This document shows positions 26,908-35,250 of a stretch of DNA of 64,000 bases, piece by piece. Under the pieces are notes generated by a model that saw only the letters and a list, made by a program, of their open reading frames with translations, did no database searches and was not told the DNA's origin. Numbering within the stretch: position 1 is the first letter of the stretch; each line of letters begins with the position of its first letter. The DNA comes from Xanthomonas euroxanthea (GTDB taxonomy: Bacteria; Pseudomonadota; Gammaproteobacteria; Xanthomonadales; Xanthomonadaceae), in assembly GCF_900476395.1 (NCBI RefSeq), contig NZ_UIHB01000001.1, positions 1,083,385 through 1,147,384 of the forward strand, in the 5' to 3' direction. The translations under genes and the position numbers were made by a program.

Positions 26908-27507
26908 ATGTCGCGCACCGATGCGTCTGCTGCCTATCATCACGGCGACCTGCCGGCCACGCTGCGGCGCGCCGGCTGGGAGCTGCTGAGCGAATCCGGC
27001 GTGCGTGGGTTGAGCTTGCGCGAATGCGCGCGGCGCGCCGGCGTCTCGCACGCGGCTCCGGCGCATCACTTCGGTTCGCTGGACGGATTGCTCGCGGAGC
27101 TGGCGGCCGACGGCTACGAACGCATGCTCGCCTGCATTCGTGCCGCCCAGCAGGAACTGGCCGACCCCTTGCTCGGCTGTGGCCTGGGGTATGTGCGGTT
27201 TGCGCTGGACTACCCGCAGCAGTTTCGGCTGATGCTGGGGCTGGAGGTGAGCTCGCGCAGCCTGCCGCGGCTCGTGCAGGCCAGCGATGCGGCGATGGCG
27301 AGCCTGCGCGAGACAGTGCGGACGCAGTGGATCGCCCGTCACGGCCATGCTCCGGCCACGGACGTGCTGCAGCAACGCACGCTGCTGGCCTGGAGCGCGG
27401 TGCATGGCTATGCCTCGCTTGCGATCGACCGCAAGCACACGGCCTTGCTGGCCTTCGCACCGGAGGTGGTGTTTGCGCCGTTGCTGCACGCCGTGCTCGA
27501 ACCCTGA
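26908..27507 (+). CDS. TetR family transcriptional regulator
   Basis: A 199-residue regulator. The N-terminal helix-turn-helix reads AGWELLSESGVRGLSLRECA then RAGVSHAAPAHHFGSLDGLL, a form of TetR HTH with AP-HHF in place of the usual Y-YHF. The C-terminal ligand domain resembles the TetR_C WHG-type (PLLGCGLGYVRFALDYPQQF). I take the ATG at 26908; an ATG 13 codons upstream would overlap the operator. It probably represses itself and the divergent hydrolase gene; the inducer is unknown. Confidence 0.9.
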   Translation: MSRTDASAAYHHGDLPATLRRAGWELLSESGVRGLSLRECARRAGVSHAAPAHHFGSLDGLLAELAADGYERMLACIRAAQQELADPLLGCGLGYVRFALDYPQQFRLMLGLEVSSRSLPRLVQASDAAMASLRETVRTQWIARHGHAPATDVLQQRTLLAWSAVHGYASLAIDRKHTALLAFAPEVVFAPLLHAVLEP

Positions 27508-27626
27508 AACACGGGCCGGACCTGCTCGGGTATGGCCTGGCTGGCCGCTTGCCGGTTCGCACGCCCGGCGGCGGTGCGTGGCTCTGCTAGCATCGCCGCC
27601 ACTGGAGCGCGAGACCGGAGCAATCC

Positions 27627-28718
27627 ATGGCTGTGCAGGTGCTGGTGCTGAAAGAACGGGCGGCCGGCGAGCGCCGCGTGGCGGCAACGCCGGAAACGAT
27701 CAGGAAACTGGTCGCGCTTGGCGCCAGCGTGTGGATCGAGCCGGACGCCGGACGCGCCAGCAGCATGGACGATGCGGCCTACCAGCAGGCCGGCGCGCAA
27801 CTGGCCGGGGCACACACACTGGGACAGGCCGACGTGGTGCTGTGCGTGCAGGGACCGCCGATCGATGTCCTGCTGCGGTGCAAGCCGCACACGGTGCTGA
27901 TCGGCATGCTTTCGCCCGATGCCGACCCTGCACGCGCGCAGGCCTTTTCAGAGCATGAATTGATCGCATTCCCGCTGGAGCGGCTGCCGCGCACCACGCG
28001 TGCGCAATCGATGGACGTCTTGAGTTCGCAGGCCGGCATGGCGGGCTACAAGGCGATGCTGATCGCCGCACAGCTGGCGCCACGCTTCTTTCCGATGCTG
28101 ACCACGGCCGCCGGCACCATGCGCCCGTGCAAGGTGCTGGTGATCGGTGCGGGCGTGGCCGGGCTGCAGGCGATCGCCACTGCCAAACGGCTGGGCGCGC
28201 AGGTCGAAGGCTTCGATGTGCGCCCGGAAACGCGCGAACAGATCGCCTCGCTGGGCGCGCGCTTCCTGGATCTTGGCGTGAGCGCGGCCGGCGAGGGCGG
28301 TTATGCGCGCCAGCTCACCGACGAGGAGCGTACCGAACAGCAACGCCGTCTTGCCGACCATCTCAAGGGCGTGGACGTGGTGGTCTGCACCGCCGCCGTG
28401 CCCGGCCGGCCGGCGCCGAAGATCCTGAGCATGCAGATGCTGCACGGCATGCGGGCCGGTAGCGTGATCGTCGATCTGGCCGCGGAGACCGGTGGCAATT
28501 GCGCCGCCACCCGGCCGGGCGAAACGTATGAGCTCGACGGCGTGGTGATCGCCGGCCCGCTCGATCTGGCCAGCCAGGGCGCGGTGCACGCCAGCGAGAT
28601 GTTCGCGCGCAATGTCTATGCCTTCGCCGCATTGCTGATCAAGGATGGCGCGCTGTCGTTCGACTGGGACGACGAACTGCTGGCCAAGACACGCTGGTCG
28701 GCGCCAGCGACTGCATAG
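27627..28718 (+). CDS. pntAA: proton-translocating NAD(P) transhydrogenase subunit alpha part 1
   Basis: A 363-residue NAD(H)-binding component (domain I) of the membrane transhydrogenase, which uses the proton gradient to make NADPH from NADH. It starts with the VLKERAAGERRVAATPETIR signature, then LSSQAGMAGYKAML and the Rossmann loop VIGAGVAGLQAIATAKRLGA. It lacks the membrane helices found in one-piece PntA; these are on the separate pntAB. Unusually, pntAB and pntB do not follow directly but lie 1.7 kb away, past three opposite-strand genes. Confidence 0.93.
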   Translation: MAVQVLVLKERAAGERRVAATPETIRKLVALGASVWIEPDAGRASSMDDAAYQQAGAQLAGAHTLGQADVVLCVQGPPIDVLLRCKPHTVLIGMLSPDADPARAQAFSEHELIAFPLERLPRTTRAQSMDVLSSQAGMAGYKAMLIAAQLAPRFFPMLTTAAGTMRPCKVLVIGAGVAGLQAIATAKRLGAQVEGFDVRPETREQIASLGARFLDLGVSAAGEGGYARQLTDEERTEQQRRLADHLKGVDVVVCTAAVPGRPAPKILSMQMLHGMRAGSVIVDLAAETGGNCAATRPGETYELDGVVIAGPLDLASQGAVHASEMFARNVYAFAALLIKDGALSFDWDDELLAKTRWSAPATA

Positions 28719-28758
28719 CCCCGCCGCGTCCATGCGCCTTGCGCGTCGGCGTTTCCGG

Positions 28759-28826
28759 GTAGGAGCGCGCTGGCGCGCGATGGAGCGTTACCGATGAAGC
28801 TCCATCGCGCGCCAGCGCGCTCCTAC
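28759..28826. repeat. GTAG-type REP palindrome, copy 5
   Basis: GTAGGAGCGCGCTGGCGCGC pairs almost perfectly with the arm ending GCGCGCTCCTAC around a loop with GCGTTACCGATGAAGC. It lies between the convergent 3' ends of pntAA and the DUF3106-like gene, the same kind of position as copies 1-4. Confidence 0.85.
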
Positions 28827-28905
28827 AGTGGCCGCACGCACGTCCACCTGGGACCGGGATGCACCCGTGCGATGGCGTGCCGCGCTCGCCGCGGCGACGC
28901 TGCCG

Positions 28906-29397
28906 TCAGTCGTCGGTTGGCGGATGCTCGCGCAACCAGGTGCTGCGCTCGGCCGGGCTCATCTTCTGCCAGCGTTGCTGCAGCTCGTTGCGTTGTTGCT
29001 GGTTGAGCGTGCGCATGCGGTCGAACAAGGCCTTGGCCTCGCGACGCTGCTCGGGGCTCATGTTGCGGAAGCGGTCCATGCCGGCCTTGGCCTGCTTGCG
29101 CTGCTCCGGGGTCATGTCCAGCCAGCGGCGCGCGTGGCGATACATGCGCGGGCGTTCTTCCGGCACATCGTTCCAGCGCTCGCGCAGCGCATCGATCAGC
29201 ACCTGCCGCTGTTGCGGGGTGAGCGCGTCCCACTCGGGCATCGGCGTGTCTGCCGCGCGCGGGCCGGGGCCTCGCGGGCCGGGGCCATCCGGCGGTGGCG
29301 GTCCCGGCGGTCCGGGGGAATGGGCCTGGGCCAGCAAGGAGGCGCAGGGCGCCGCGCACAGCAGCAGGGTCAACAACAGGCGGGTGGTGCGGGTCAT
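28906..29397 (-). CDS. exported LTxxQ-repeat protein (DUF3106/CpxP-Spy-like)
   Basis: A 163-residue secreted or periplasmic protein. The signal peptide is MTRTTRLLLTLLLCAAPCAS with cleavage near LAQA. A Pro/Gly-rich linker (about 27-48) precedes a highly charged helical domain with five repeats of a [LM]-[TSN]-x-x-[QE]-R motif at residues 59, 95, 113, 131 and 146 (for example MTPEQR, MSPEQR). Such motifs mark CpxP/Spy-like and DUF3106 proteins. It is the last gene after a sigma factor and a single-pass membrane protein, so a periplasmic sensing or chaperone role is plausible. Confidence 0.78.
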   Translation of the reverse strand: MTRTTRLLLTLLLCAAPCASLLAQAHSPGPPGPPPPDGPGPRGPGPRAADTPMPEWDALTPQQRQVLIDALRERWNDVPEERPRMYRHARRWLDMTPEQRKQAKAGMDRFRNMSPEQRREAKALFDRMRTLNQQQRNELQQRWQKMSPAERSTWLREHPPTDD

Positions 29398-29402
29398 CGT
29401 GC

Positions 29403-29747
29403 TTATTCCATGGCCAGTGCGGTGTCGGACCCCAGCCAGACGTACAGGTCCGGATTCTGGGTCAGCATGTCGTCGGTATCGGTGGTGGTGCCGGCCATTG
29501 CCTGGGTCGGGGTGGAGGCAGGCGAGGTGGGCTCGCCCGGACGCAGTTGCAGGCCGATGCCGACCGCCAGCAGCCCCGAACACGCGGTTGCCAGCAACCA
29601 GTAACCGCGTCGGGCACGCGTGGGAGCGGCCGCATGACGGGCCTGGCGCAGGCGCGCCAGGGTCTGCGGCGGCAGGCTGGTGAGGGCGGTGGCATGCAGC
29701 TGGCGCAGGTGCGCATCCAGCTTGGCCGGGTCGTGGGAGCGATTCAC
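29403..29747 (-). CDS. single-pass membrane protein, probable anti-sigma factor (DUF3619-like)
   Basis: A 114-residue protein with about 48 cytoplasmic residues (DPAKLDAHLRQLHATALTSL), one membrane helix at about 49-67 (YWLLATACSGLLAVGIGLQL) and a 45-residue periplasmic tail. It starts at a GTG overlapping the sigma-factor stop (GTGA) and is followed five bases later by the exported LTxxQ protein. This topology and order suit an anti-sigma factor, but the HxxxCxxC zinc motif is absent. It resembles DUF3619 proteins known beside sigma factors in beta-proteobacteria. Confidence 0.7.
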   Translation of the reverse strand: MNRSHDPAKLDAHLRQLHATALTSLPPQTLARLRQARHAAAPTRARRGYWLLATACSGLLAVGIGLQLRPGEPTSPASTPTQAMAGTTTDTDDMLTQNPDLYVWLGSDTALAME

Positions 29748-30307
29748 AGGAAATCCTCGAACTGTGTTTGCAACGCGTCGCGCGCACGCGACAGGTGGGT
29801 TTTGACCGAGCCTTCCGAGCAACCCATCGCCTTGGCGGTGGTGGCCACGTCCAGGTCTTCCAGCACCCGCAGCGTGAACGCTTCGCGCTGGCGTGCCGGC
29901 AGGCTGCGCAAGGCCTCGACCAGCCGTTGGTAGGCCTGTTGATGCTGGTGTTCGTCCACCGGCCCGGTGCCGGGGTCAGCCCAGTCGATGGTGCCTTCGT
30001 CGTCGGCGCGCTCGGCCGGTGCCCAGAACTTCAGGCGGAAGCTGCGCCGCCGCTGCAGGTCGATGATGCGGCTGCGCAGGATGCTCCAGAACAGCGGCGT
30101 CCATTCGGCGGCCGGGCGCTCGCGGTAGCCGAGCAGCTTCACCATGGCGTCCTGCACCGCGTCCAGCGCATCCTCGCGGTGACGCAGGCCGGCCTCGGCA
30201 AAGCGGAACGCACGCGGGCCGATGCCGGCCAGGAAGGCGTCCAGCGAAACCGGTGCGGTGGCGGCCGGTGCGGCAGGTTGCGGATCGAAAGGGGTTCCCA
30301 CCAGCAC
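29744..30307 (-). CDS. ECF-type RNA polymerase sigma factor
   Basis: A 187-residue sigma-70 family protein. Region 2 reads FRFAEAGLRHREDALDAVQD then LFWSILRSRIIDLQRRRSFR. Region 4 reads LPARQREAFTLRVLEDLDVA and CSEGSVKTHLSRARDAL. There is no region 3, as in extracytoplasmic-function sigmas. A GTG start at 30307 has GGAAG seven bases upstream; a GTG two codons later is possible. It heads a three-gene operon and is divergent from pntAB with 123 bp between. Its target promoters are not known. Confidence 0.9.
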   Translation of the reverse strand: MLVGTPFDPQPAAPAATAPVSLDAFLAGIGPRAFRFAEAGLRHREDALDAVQDAMVKLLGYRERPAAEWTPLFWSILRSRIIDLQRRRSFRLKFWAPAERADDEGTIDWADPGTGPVDEHQHQQAYQRLVEALRSLPARQREAFTLRVLEDLDVATTAKAMGCSEGSVKTHLSRARDALQTQFEDFL

Positions 30308-30430
30308 AGCGTAGCTTCCGCGGAGACGATACGACGTCAACGGGCGAGCGCCGATTCGGTTGACACGCGCCCAGGCACGCATGGCGTGCGTATGATCGGC
30401 GGGCCACACCGGCCAGTGGAGCGAACGACG

Positions 30431-30736
30431 ATGAGCGACGGATTCGTAGCGCTGTACATCTTCATGCTGGCGGCCATCGCCGGCCACGTGATCATCTCGC
30501 GGGTGCCGGTGATCCTGCATACCCCGCTGATGTCCGGCTCCAACTTCATCCACGGCATCGTGCTGATCGGCGCGATGGTGGTGCTCGGGCATGCCGACAC
30601 CACGCTGGAAAAGGCGCTGGGATTTGTCGCGGTGATGCTGGGTGCGGGCAATGCGGCCGGCGGTTACGTGGTGACCGAGCGGATGCTGGACATGTTCAGG
30701 CCCAGCAGGAAGCCGCCGGGCGGGGACGCGCCATGA
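30431..30736 (+). CDS. pntAB: NAD(P) transhydrogenase subunit alpha part 2
   Basis: A 101-residue membrane protein with three helices (MSDGFVALYIFMLAAIAGHV; HGIVLIGAMVVLG; ALGFVAVMLGAGNAAGGYVV). It forms part of the proton channel (domain II) of the transhydrogenase. It overlaps pntB by four bases (ATGA). The preceding gene on this strand is pntAA, 1.7 kb upstream. Since the intervening genes run the other way, pntAB-pntB needs its own promoter in the 123-bp gap shared with the sigma gene. Confidence 0.92.
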   Translation: MSDGFVALYIFMLAAIAGHVIISRVPVILHTPLMSGSNFIHGIVLIGAMVVLGHADTTLEKALGFVAVMLGAGNAAGGYVVTERMLDMFRPSRKPPGGDAP

Positions 30737-32190
30737 ACGTCTCCATCGCCGCGTTGCTGGCGTGGCTGGTGAAGTCCAGCTATCTGGTCGCGGCGACCCT
30801 GTTCCTGCTCGGGCTGCAACGCATGGCCTCGCCGCTGACCGCGCGCAGCGGCATCCGCTGGGCCGGGCTGGGCATGCTGATCGCCACGGTGGCGACGTTC
30901 TTCCTGCCCGAGCTGCATAACGTGCCACTGATCCTGGCCGCGCTGGCGATCGGCACCGGGGTGGCGTGGTGGTCGGCCAGGAAGGTCGCCATCACCGACA
31001 TGCCGCAGATGGTGGCCTTGTACAACGGCATGGGCGGCGGCTCGGCGGCGGCGATCGGGGCAGTGGAGTTGCTGCGCTTTGCCTTCTTCGCCAACCGCGA
31101 TACCACCCACTGGAGTGCACAGGCCATCGCCGACCTGGCGGCGCGGCGGCCGGATACCACCACCGTGGTGCTGGCGGTGGTGGGCTCGGCGATCGGCGCG
31201 GTGTCGCTGTCCGGCTCGATCGTGGCCTGGGCCAAGCTGGATGGCCGGCTCGACCGCCGGGTGACGTTTCCGGGCCAGCAGGCCTTTAATCTGCTGGTGG
31301 CACTGGCGGTGCTGGTGCTCGGCATCTGGGCGGCCAGCAGTCTGCAGCCGCTGGCGATCGTCGCCTTCTTCGTGGTGGCGCTGGCGCTGGGCATGCTGAT
31401 GACGCTGCCGATCGGCGGCGCCGACATGCCGGTGGTGATCTCGCTGTACAACGCCTTCACCGGCCTGGCGGTGGCGTTCGAGGGCTACGTGCTGGGCAAC
31501 GAGGCGCTGATCATCGCCGGCATGATGGTCGGCGCGGCCGGCATCCTGCTGACCCGCTTGATGGCCAAGGCGATGAACCGGCCGATCAGCGGCGTGCTGT
31601 TTTCCAACTTCGGTGGCGGCGGCCAGGCGCAGGAGATCGGCGGTGCGCAGAAGCCGATCGAGGCCGGCGACGTGGCGGCGATGATGGCGTTCGCCGAGCG
31701 GGTGGTGATCGTGCCCGGCTACGGCATGGCGGTGGCGCAGGCGCAGCACAAGATCTGGGAGCTGGCGCAGCGGTTGATCGCGCGCGGGGTCAAGGTGAAG
31801 TTCGCGATCCACCCGGTCGCCGGGCGCATGCCCGGGCACATGAACGTGCTGCTGGCCGAAGCCGGCGTGCCCTACGACCTGATCGCCGACATGGACGACA
31901 TCAACCCCGAGTTCGCCAGCACCGATGTGTCGCTGGTGATCGGCGCCAACGACGTGGTCAACCCGGTGGCCAGGACCGACCCGGCCAGTCCGATCTATGG
32001 CATGCCGATCCTGGACGTGGTCAATTCGAGGAACACGGTGGTGATCAAGCGCGGCAAGGGCACCGGCTTTGCCGGCATCGAAAACGCGCTGTTCTACGCC
32101 GACAACACCCGCATGCTGTACGGCGATGGCGCGGAAGCGGCCGGTGCGCTGGTCAGCGAGCTGAAGGCGCTGGACGGGGGCGGGCACTGA
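30733..32190 (+). CDS. pntB: NAD(P) transhydrogenase subunit beta
   Basis: A 485-residue subunit with about nine N-terminal membrane helices (to about 270) and a C-terminal NADP-binding domain III. Diagnostic segments are DMPQMVALYNGMGGGSAAAI, the NADP fingerprint VPGYGMAVAQAQ, HPVAGRMPGHMNVLLAEA and IGANDVVNPVAR. It completes the PntAA/AB/B enzyme that supplies NADPH. It is translationally coupled to pntAB. A large hairpin (32352-32387) lies downstream. Confidence 0.97.
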   Translation: MNVSIAALLAWLVKSSYLVAATLFLLGLQRMASPLTARSGIRWAGLGMLIATVATFFLPELHNVPLILAALAIGTGVAWWSARKVAITDMPQMVALYNGMGGGSAAAIGAVELLRFAFFANRDTTHWSAQAIADLAARRPDTTTVVLAVVGSAIGAVSLSGSIVAWAKLDGRLDRRVTFPGQQAFNLLVALAVLVLGIWAASSLQPLAIVAFFVVALALGMLMTLPIGGADMPVVISLYNAFTGLAVAFEGYVLGNEALIIAGMMVGAAGILLTRLMAKAMNRPISGVLFSNFGGGGQAQEIGGAQKPIEAGDVAAMMAFAERVVIVPGYGMAVAQAQHKIWELAQRLIARGVKVKFAIHPVAGRMPGHMNVLLAEAGVPYDLIADMDDINPEFASTDVSLVIGANDVVNPVARTDPASPIYGMPILDVVNSRNTVVIKRGKGTGFAGIENALFYADNTRMLYGDGAEAAGALVSELKALDGGGH

Positions 32191-32351
32191 GGCCTCGTGC
32201 GACGGATCAGGTGGATGCGTCTGTGACGTCATGCGTGGAAGCGGCGCCGTCCTCTGCACCTGGGCCCGTGTAGCGGCGTTGCAGGACAGCTGCGCCAAGT
32301 CGCTCTCTTCGCCGTGTCCAGCCAGTCCCGAGCAGGACGCGGGGCTTTAAG

Positions 32352-32387
32352 AAAAACACCGGGCTTTCGATTCGCAGCGGTGTTTTT
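32352..32387. terminator. bidirectional terminator-like hairpin after pntB
   Basis: Arms AAAAACACC and GGTGTTTTT (9 bp) surround an 18-nt loop, 162 bp past the pntB stop. The A and T runs at the arm bases would give a T-tract in either direction. The loop is large, so terminator strength is uncertain. Confidence 0.5.
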
Positions 32388-32478
32388 GCAGATAGTCAAA
32401 AGCCTGGCTAGTCGAGGGCGCGGCGCCCTCACCGCTTGCGGGACACGCCTTGAACCCGTCCCTGGGGGCTCGGTGGCC

Positions 32479-32701
32479 GCATCCATGCCGCCACACGGTC
32501 CCGCAACCGGTGAGGACACCGCACCAGACAGGTGTTCGGCGCTCACTTGAAAAGCTATCTGTAGTGAGGCTTGCACCAGAGGTGAAACCGATGCTTCACG
32601 ATCGAACGAGACGCATCCAGCACCGCTCTTGCCATGCACACCGACCCTCTCGACTGGTCCTTGCCCGCTCACCGTCGCGGGACCCTGAGCGGCATGGATG
32701 C
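32479..32701. repeat. imperfect long inverted repeat
   Basis: The left arm at 32479-32514 (begins GCATCCATGCCGC, ends CGGTGAG) matches the reverse complement of the right arm at 32668-32701 over about 35 bp with a few mismatches. A further CTCACCG-x-GCGGGAC unit lies near 32427. It looks like a decayed MITE-like or composite intergenic repeat; there is no transposase. Confidence 0.55.
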
Positions 32702-32950
32702 CGCGCCGGAGCCTACAAGGACGTACTTGCGGCGTGTCCCGCGATGGTGGGCGGACAAGGGCCCCGCAGCCAGGTAAAGAGCTCCGCAGCCAGGTAAAGG
32801 GCCCTGTAGCCAAGTCGCACAGTTCTCCAGGCATCGCTGCGTCAGCGCAACAAAGCGCATAGCACCCAGTAGCAGTAGCGTTACCCGAAGCTGCGCGGCC
32901 GCCGCTTCAACGCATCTGTGCGCCGGCGATTGCAACAAAACGCGCCTGGC

Positions 32951-33370
32951 TCAGCGCGCCGTCCACCACGCCAGGACCAGTGCGGCGGCATAGCACAGCA
33001 GGTCGAAACCGTTGTTGGCCAGCTGCAGCAGGGTCCAGGCCAGCCCGGTGCCCATCTTCTGCGCCGAGGTCCACGGGTCCAGGCCCAGTGCACCACCCAG
33101 GTGCGCCGAGGCGATACCCCAGTTGGCACCGACGATGACCAGCGCGGTCGCCACGATCGCAACGCCGGTGCGCAGCGGGCCGGCGCCCAGCGTGCCCAGG
33201 CGCAGCATCCAGACGATTTCCAGGGCCGTCAGTACCGCCATCCAGCCGGCCTGGTTGCCGGCGGCAAGCGCGATCAGCATCCAGGCGATCAGGGCGGTGA
33301 CGCATCCCAGCAGCAGGAGCGGGGGCCAGAGCCAGTGGGCGGTTCTGGCGGACGCGGTGGTGGGCGGCAT
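32951..33370 (-). CDS. small integral membrane protein of unknown function
   Basis: A 139-residue protein with about four membrane helices (WLWPPLLLLGCVTALIAWML; AGWMAVLTALEIVWML; GVAIVATALVIVGANWGIAS; TLLQLANNGFDLLCYAAALV). I do not recognise the family. The loop HLGGALGLDPWTSAQKMGTG may be the conserved functional segment. The ATG at 33370 is chosen; an ATG eight codons upstream is possible. It is monocistronic, divergent from sufT. Confidence 0.65.
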   Translation of the reverse strand: MPPTTASARTAHWLWPPLLLLGCVTALIAWMLIALAAGNQAGWMAVLTALEIVWMLRLGTLGAGPLRTGVAIVATALVIVGANWGIASAHLGGALGLDPWTSAQKMGTGLAWTLLQLANNGFDLLCYAAALVLAWWTAR

Positions 33371-33545
33371 TGGAGCTCCTGACAGTGCGCACATGATAAG
33401 GCGCGCGACGTGCTTTGCGCGGTGATGGGCGCGCCGATGGAATGCAGCGTCGTCGCTGGCTCCATCCGGCAACCGGCAGCGGCCTTGCCGTGGTCGGCTA
33501 GAATGGCGGACTTGCGCGCACCCGCCGCGGCCCCATATCCAGCCC

Positions 33546-34100
33546 ATGTATTCCCGTAGCAGCGAACCCGTCCAGTTCGAACGCGATTGCGATGCCGTCA
33601 TGGTGCCGCAGGGCGATTCGGTGACCCTGCCCGCAGGCAGTTACGGCTATATCACCCAGGCGCTGGGTGGCAGCTATACCGTCTTTGTCGAAGGCAACCT
33701 GTTCCGCATTGCCGGCAAGGATGGCGATGCGATCGGCAAGGAGGCCCCGCCGGGGCTGGAACTGCCCGCCGATGCCAGCGACGAAGAGGTGGAGGCGCTG
33801 GTGTGGCAGCAGCTGCGCACCTGCTTCGACCCGGAGATCCCGTTCAACATCGTCGATCTGGGCCTGGTCTACGAGGCGGTGGTCAGCCATCGCGAGGAAG
33901 ACGATCAGCGCCGGGTGGACGTCAAGATGACCCTCACCGCCCCCGGTTGCGGCATGGGCGAGATCCTGGTCGACGACGTGCGCAGCAAGGTGGAAATGAT
34001 CCCGACCATTGCCGAAGCCGACGTCGAGCTGGTCTTCGACCCGCCGTGGGGCCGGCATATGATGTCCGAAGCAGCCCGTCTCGAGACCGGCATGCTCTGA
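33546..34100 (+). CDS. sufT: SufT-like iron-sulfur assembly protein (DUF59/MIP18 family)
   Basis: A 184-residue protein. An N-terminal SufT-specific part (VMVPQGDSVTLPAGSYGYIT) is followed by a DUF59/MIP18 domain from about residue 80 (CFDPEIPFNIVDLGLVYEAV; MTLTAPGCGMGEILVDDVRS; FDPPWGRHMMSEAA) with the conserved Cys. Such proteins help mature [Fe-S] proteins. No suf operon is adjacent in this window; ilvE lies 64 bp downstream in the same direction and may be co-transcribed. Confidence 0.88.
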   Translation: MYSRSSEPVQFERDCDAVMVPQGDSVTLPAGSYGYITQALGGSYTVFVEGNLFRIAGKDGDAIGKEAPPGLELPADASDEEVEALVWQQLRTCFDPEIPFNIVDLGLVYEAVVSHREEDDQRRVDVKMTLTAPGCGMGEILVDDVRSKVEMIPTIAEADVELVFDPPWGRHMMSEAARLETGML

Positions 34101-34164
34101 TCATCAGGCGCCATGTCCAAGAGGTGGCGCCGCGTCCTTTCGCCCGCCATACAGGAATCTTCCG

Positions 34165-35250
34165 GTGTCCGTGTCCTTCGCTTCCACCCGTTCCCCGTCG
34201 CCGCGCAGTGCCGACGAGCTGTCCGTGATCCTGGCCGCGCCCGGCTTCGGGCTGCATTTCACCGACCATATGGTCGCCATTTCCTGGACCAACGAGCTCG
34301 GTTGGCATGACGCGCAGGTGCGCGCCTATGGCCCGCTGCAGCTGGATCCGGCCGCCTCGGTGCTGCATTACGGCCAGGAGATCTTCGAAGGCATCAAGGC
34401 CTACCGGCATGCCGACGGTTCGATCTGGACCTTCCGCCCGCAGGCCAATGGCGAGCGCCTGCAGCGCTCGGCGCGCCGGCTGGCGTTGCCGGAACTGCCG
34501 GTCGACCTGTTTGTCGAATCGCTGCGCCAGCTGGTGGCGGTGGATGCCAGTTGGGTCCCGTCGGCCCCGGAAACCAGCCTGTATTTCCGCCCGTTCATGA
34601 TCGCCGACGAGGCGTTCCTGGGCGTGCGTGCCGCGCACAAGGCCTCTTACTACGTCATCGCAAGCCCCGCCGGTCCGTATTTCGCCAAGGGCGTGGCGCC
34701 GGTGTCGATCTGGTTGTCCACCGAATACGCACGTGCGGCCAAGGGCGGCACCGGTGCGGCCAAGTGCGGGGGCAACTACGCCGCCTCGCTGCTGCCGCAG
34801 CAGAAGGCCTATGCACAGGGCTGCTCGCAGGTGCTGTTCCTGGACCCGGTCGAAGGCAGGTACATCGAAGAGCTGGGCGGCATGAACGTGTTCCTGGTCT
34901 ACAAGGACGGCACGCTGGTGACGCCGGAATTGTCCGGCAGCATCCTGGAAGGCATCACCCGCGACAGCATCCTGCAACTGGCCCGCGACCGCGGCATGCA
35001 GGTGATCGAGCGCAAGGTCGCCATCGACGAGTGGAAGCAGGGCGTGGCGTCGGGCGAGATCACCGAGGTGTTCGCCTGCGGCACCGCCGCCGTGGTCACC
35101 CCGATCGGCGAGTTGAAGGGCGATGGCTTTGCGGTCGGCGATCTGTCCGCCCCGGCTGGCGAGGTGACCATGTCGCTGCGCCAGGAGCTGACCGATATCC
35201 AATATGGGCGCGTCCCGGATCGTCATGGTTGGCTGGTGCGTCTGTCCTGA
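34165..35250 (+). CDS. ilvE: branched-chain amino acid aminotransferase
   Basis: A 361-residue PLP-dependent class IV transaminase (large BCAT type) that makes leucine, isoleucine and valine from their 2-oxo acids. The catalytic Lys is in GTGAAKCGGNYAASL. Other landmarks are YGQEIFEGIKAYRHADGSIW and VFACGTAAVVTPIGEL. The GTG at 34165 is the first start. A near-perfect intrinsic terminator follows at 35267. Confidence 0.95.
   Translation: MSVSFASTRSPSPRSADELSVILAAPGFGLHFTDHMVAISWTNELGWHDAQVRAYGPLQLDPAASVLHYGQEIFEGIKAYRHADGSIWTFRPQANGERLQRSARRLALPELPVDLFVESLRQLVAVDASWVPSAPETSLYFRPFMIADEAFLGVRAAHKASYYVIASPAGPYFAKGVAPVSIWLSTEYARAAKGGTGAAKCGGNYAASLLPQQKAYAQGCSQVLFLDPVEGRYIEELGGMNVFLVYKDGTLVTPELSGSILEGITRDSILQLARDRGMQVIERKVAIDEWKQGVASGEITEVFACGTAAVVTPIGELKGDGFAVGDLSAPAGEVTMSLRQELTDIQYGRVPDRHGWLVRLS

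Larger units (their letters stand above)
32191..32950. other. 760-bp gene-free region with decayed repeats
   Basis: No coding sequence is supported. The region holds an AAAAACACC/GGTGTTTTT hairpin (32352-32387), a long imperfect inverted repeat (32479-32514 with 32668-32701), and threefold GCAGCCAGGTAAAG-like tandem units (about 32764-32812). The composition suggests remnants of repeat insertions. Confidence 0.5.
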
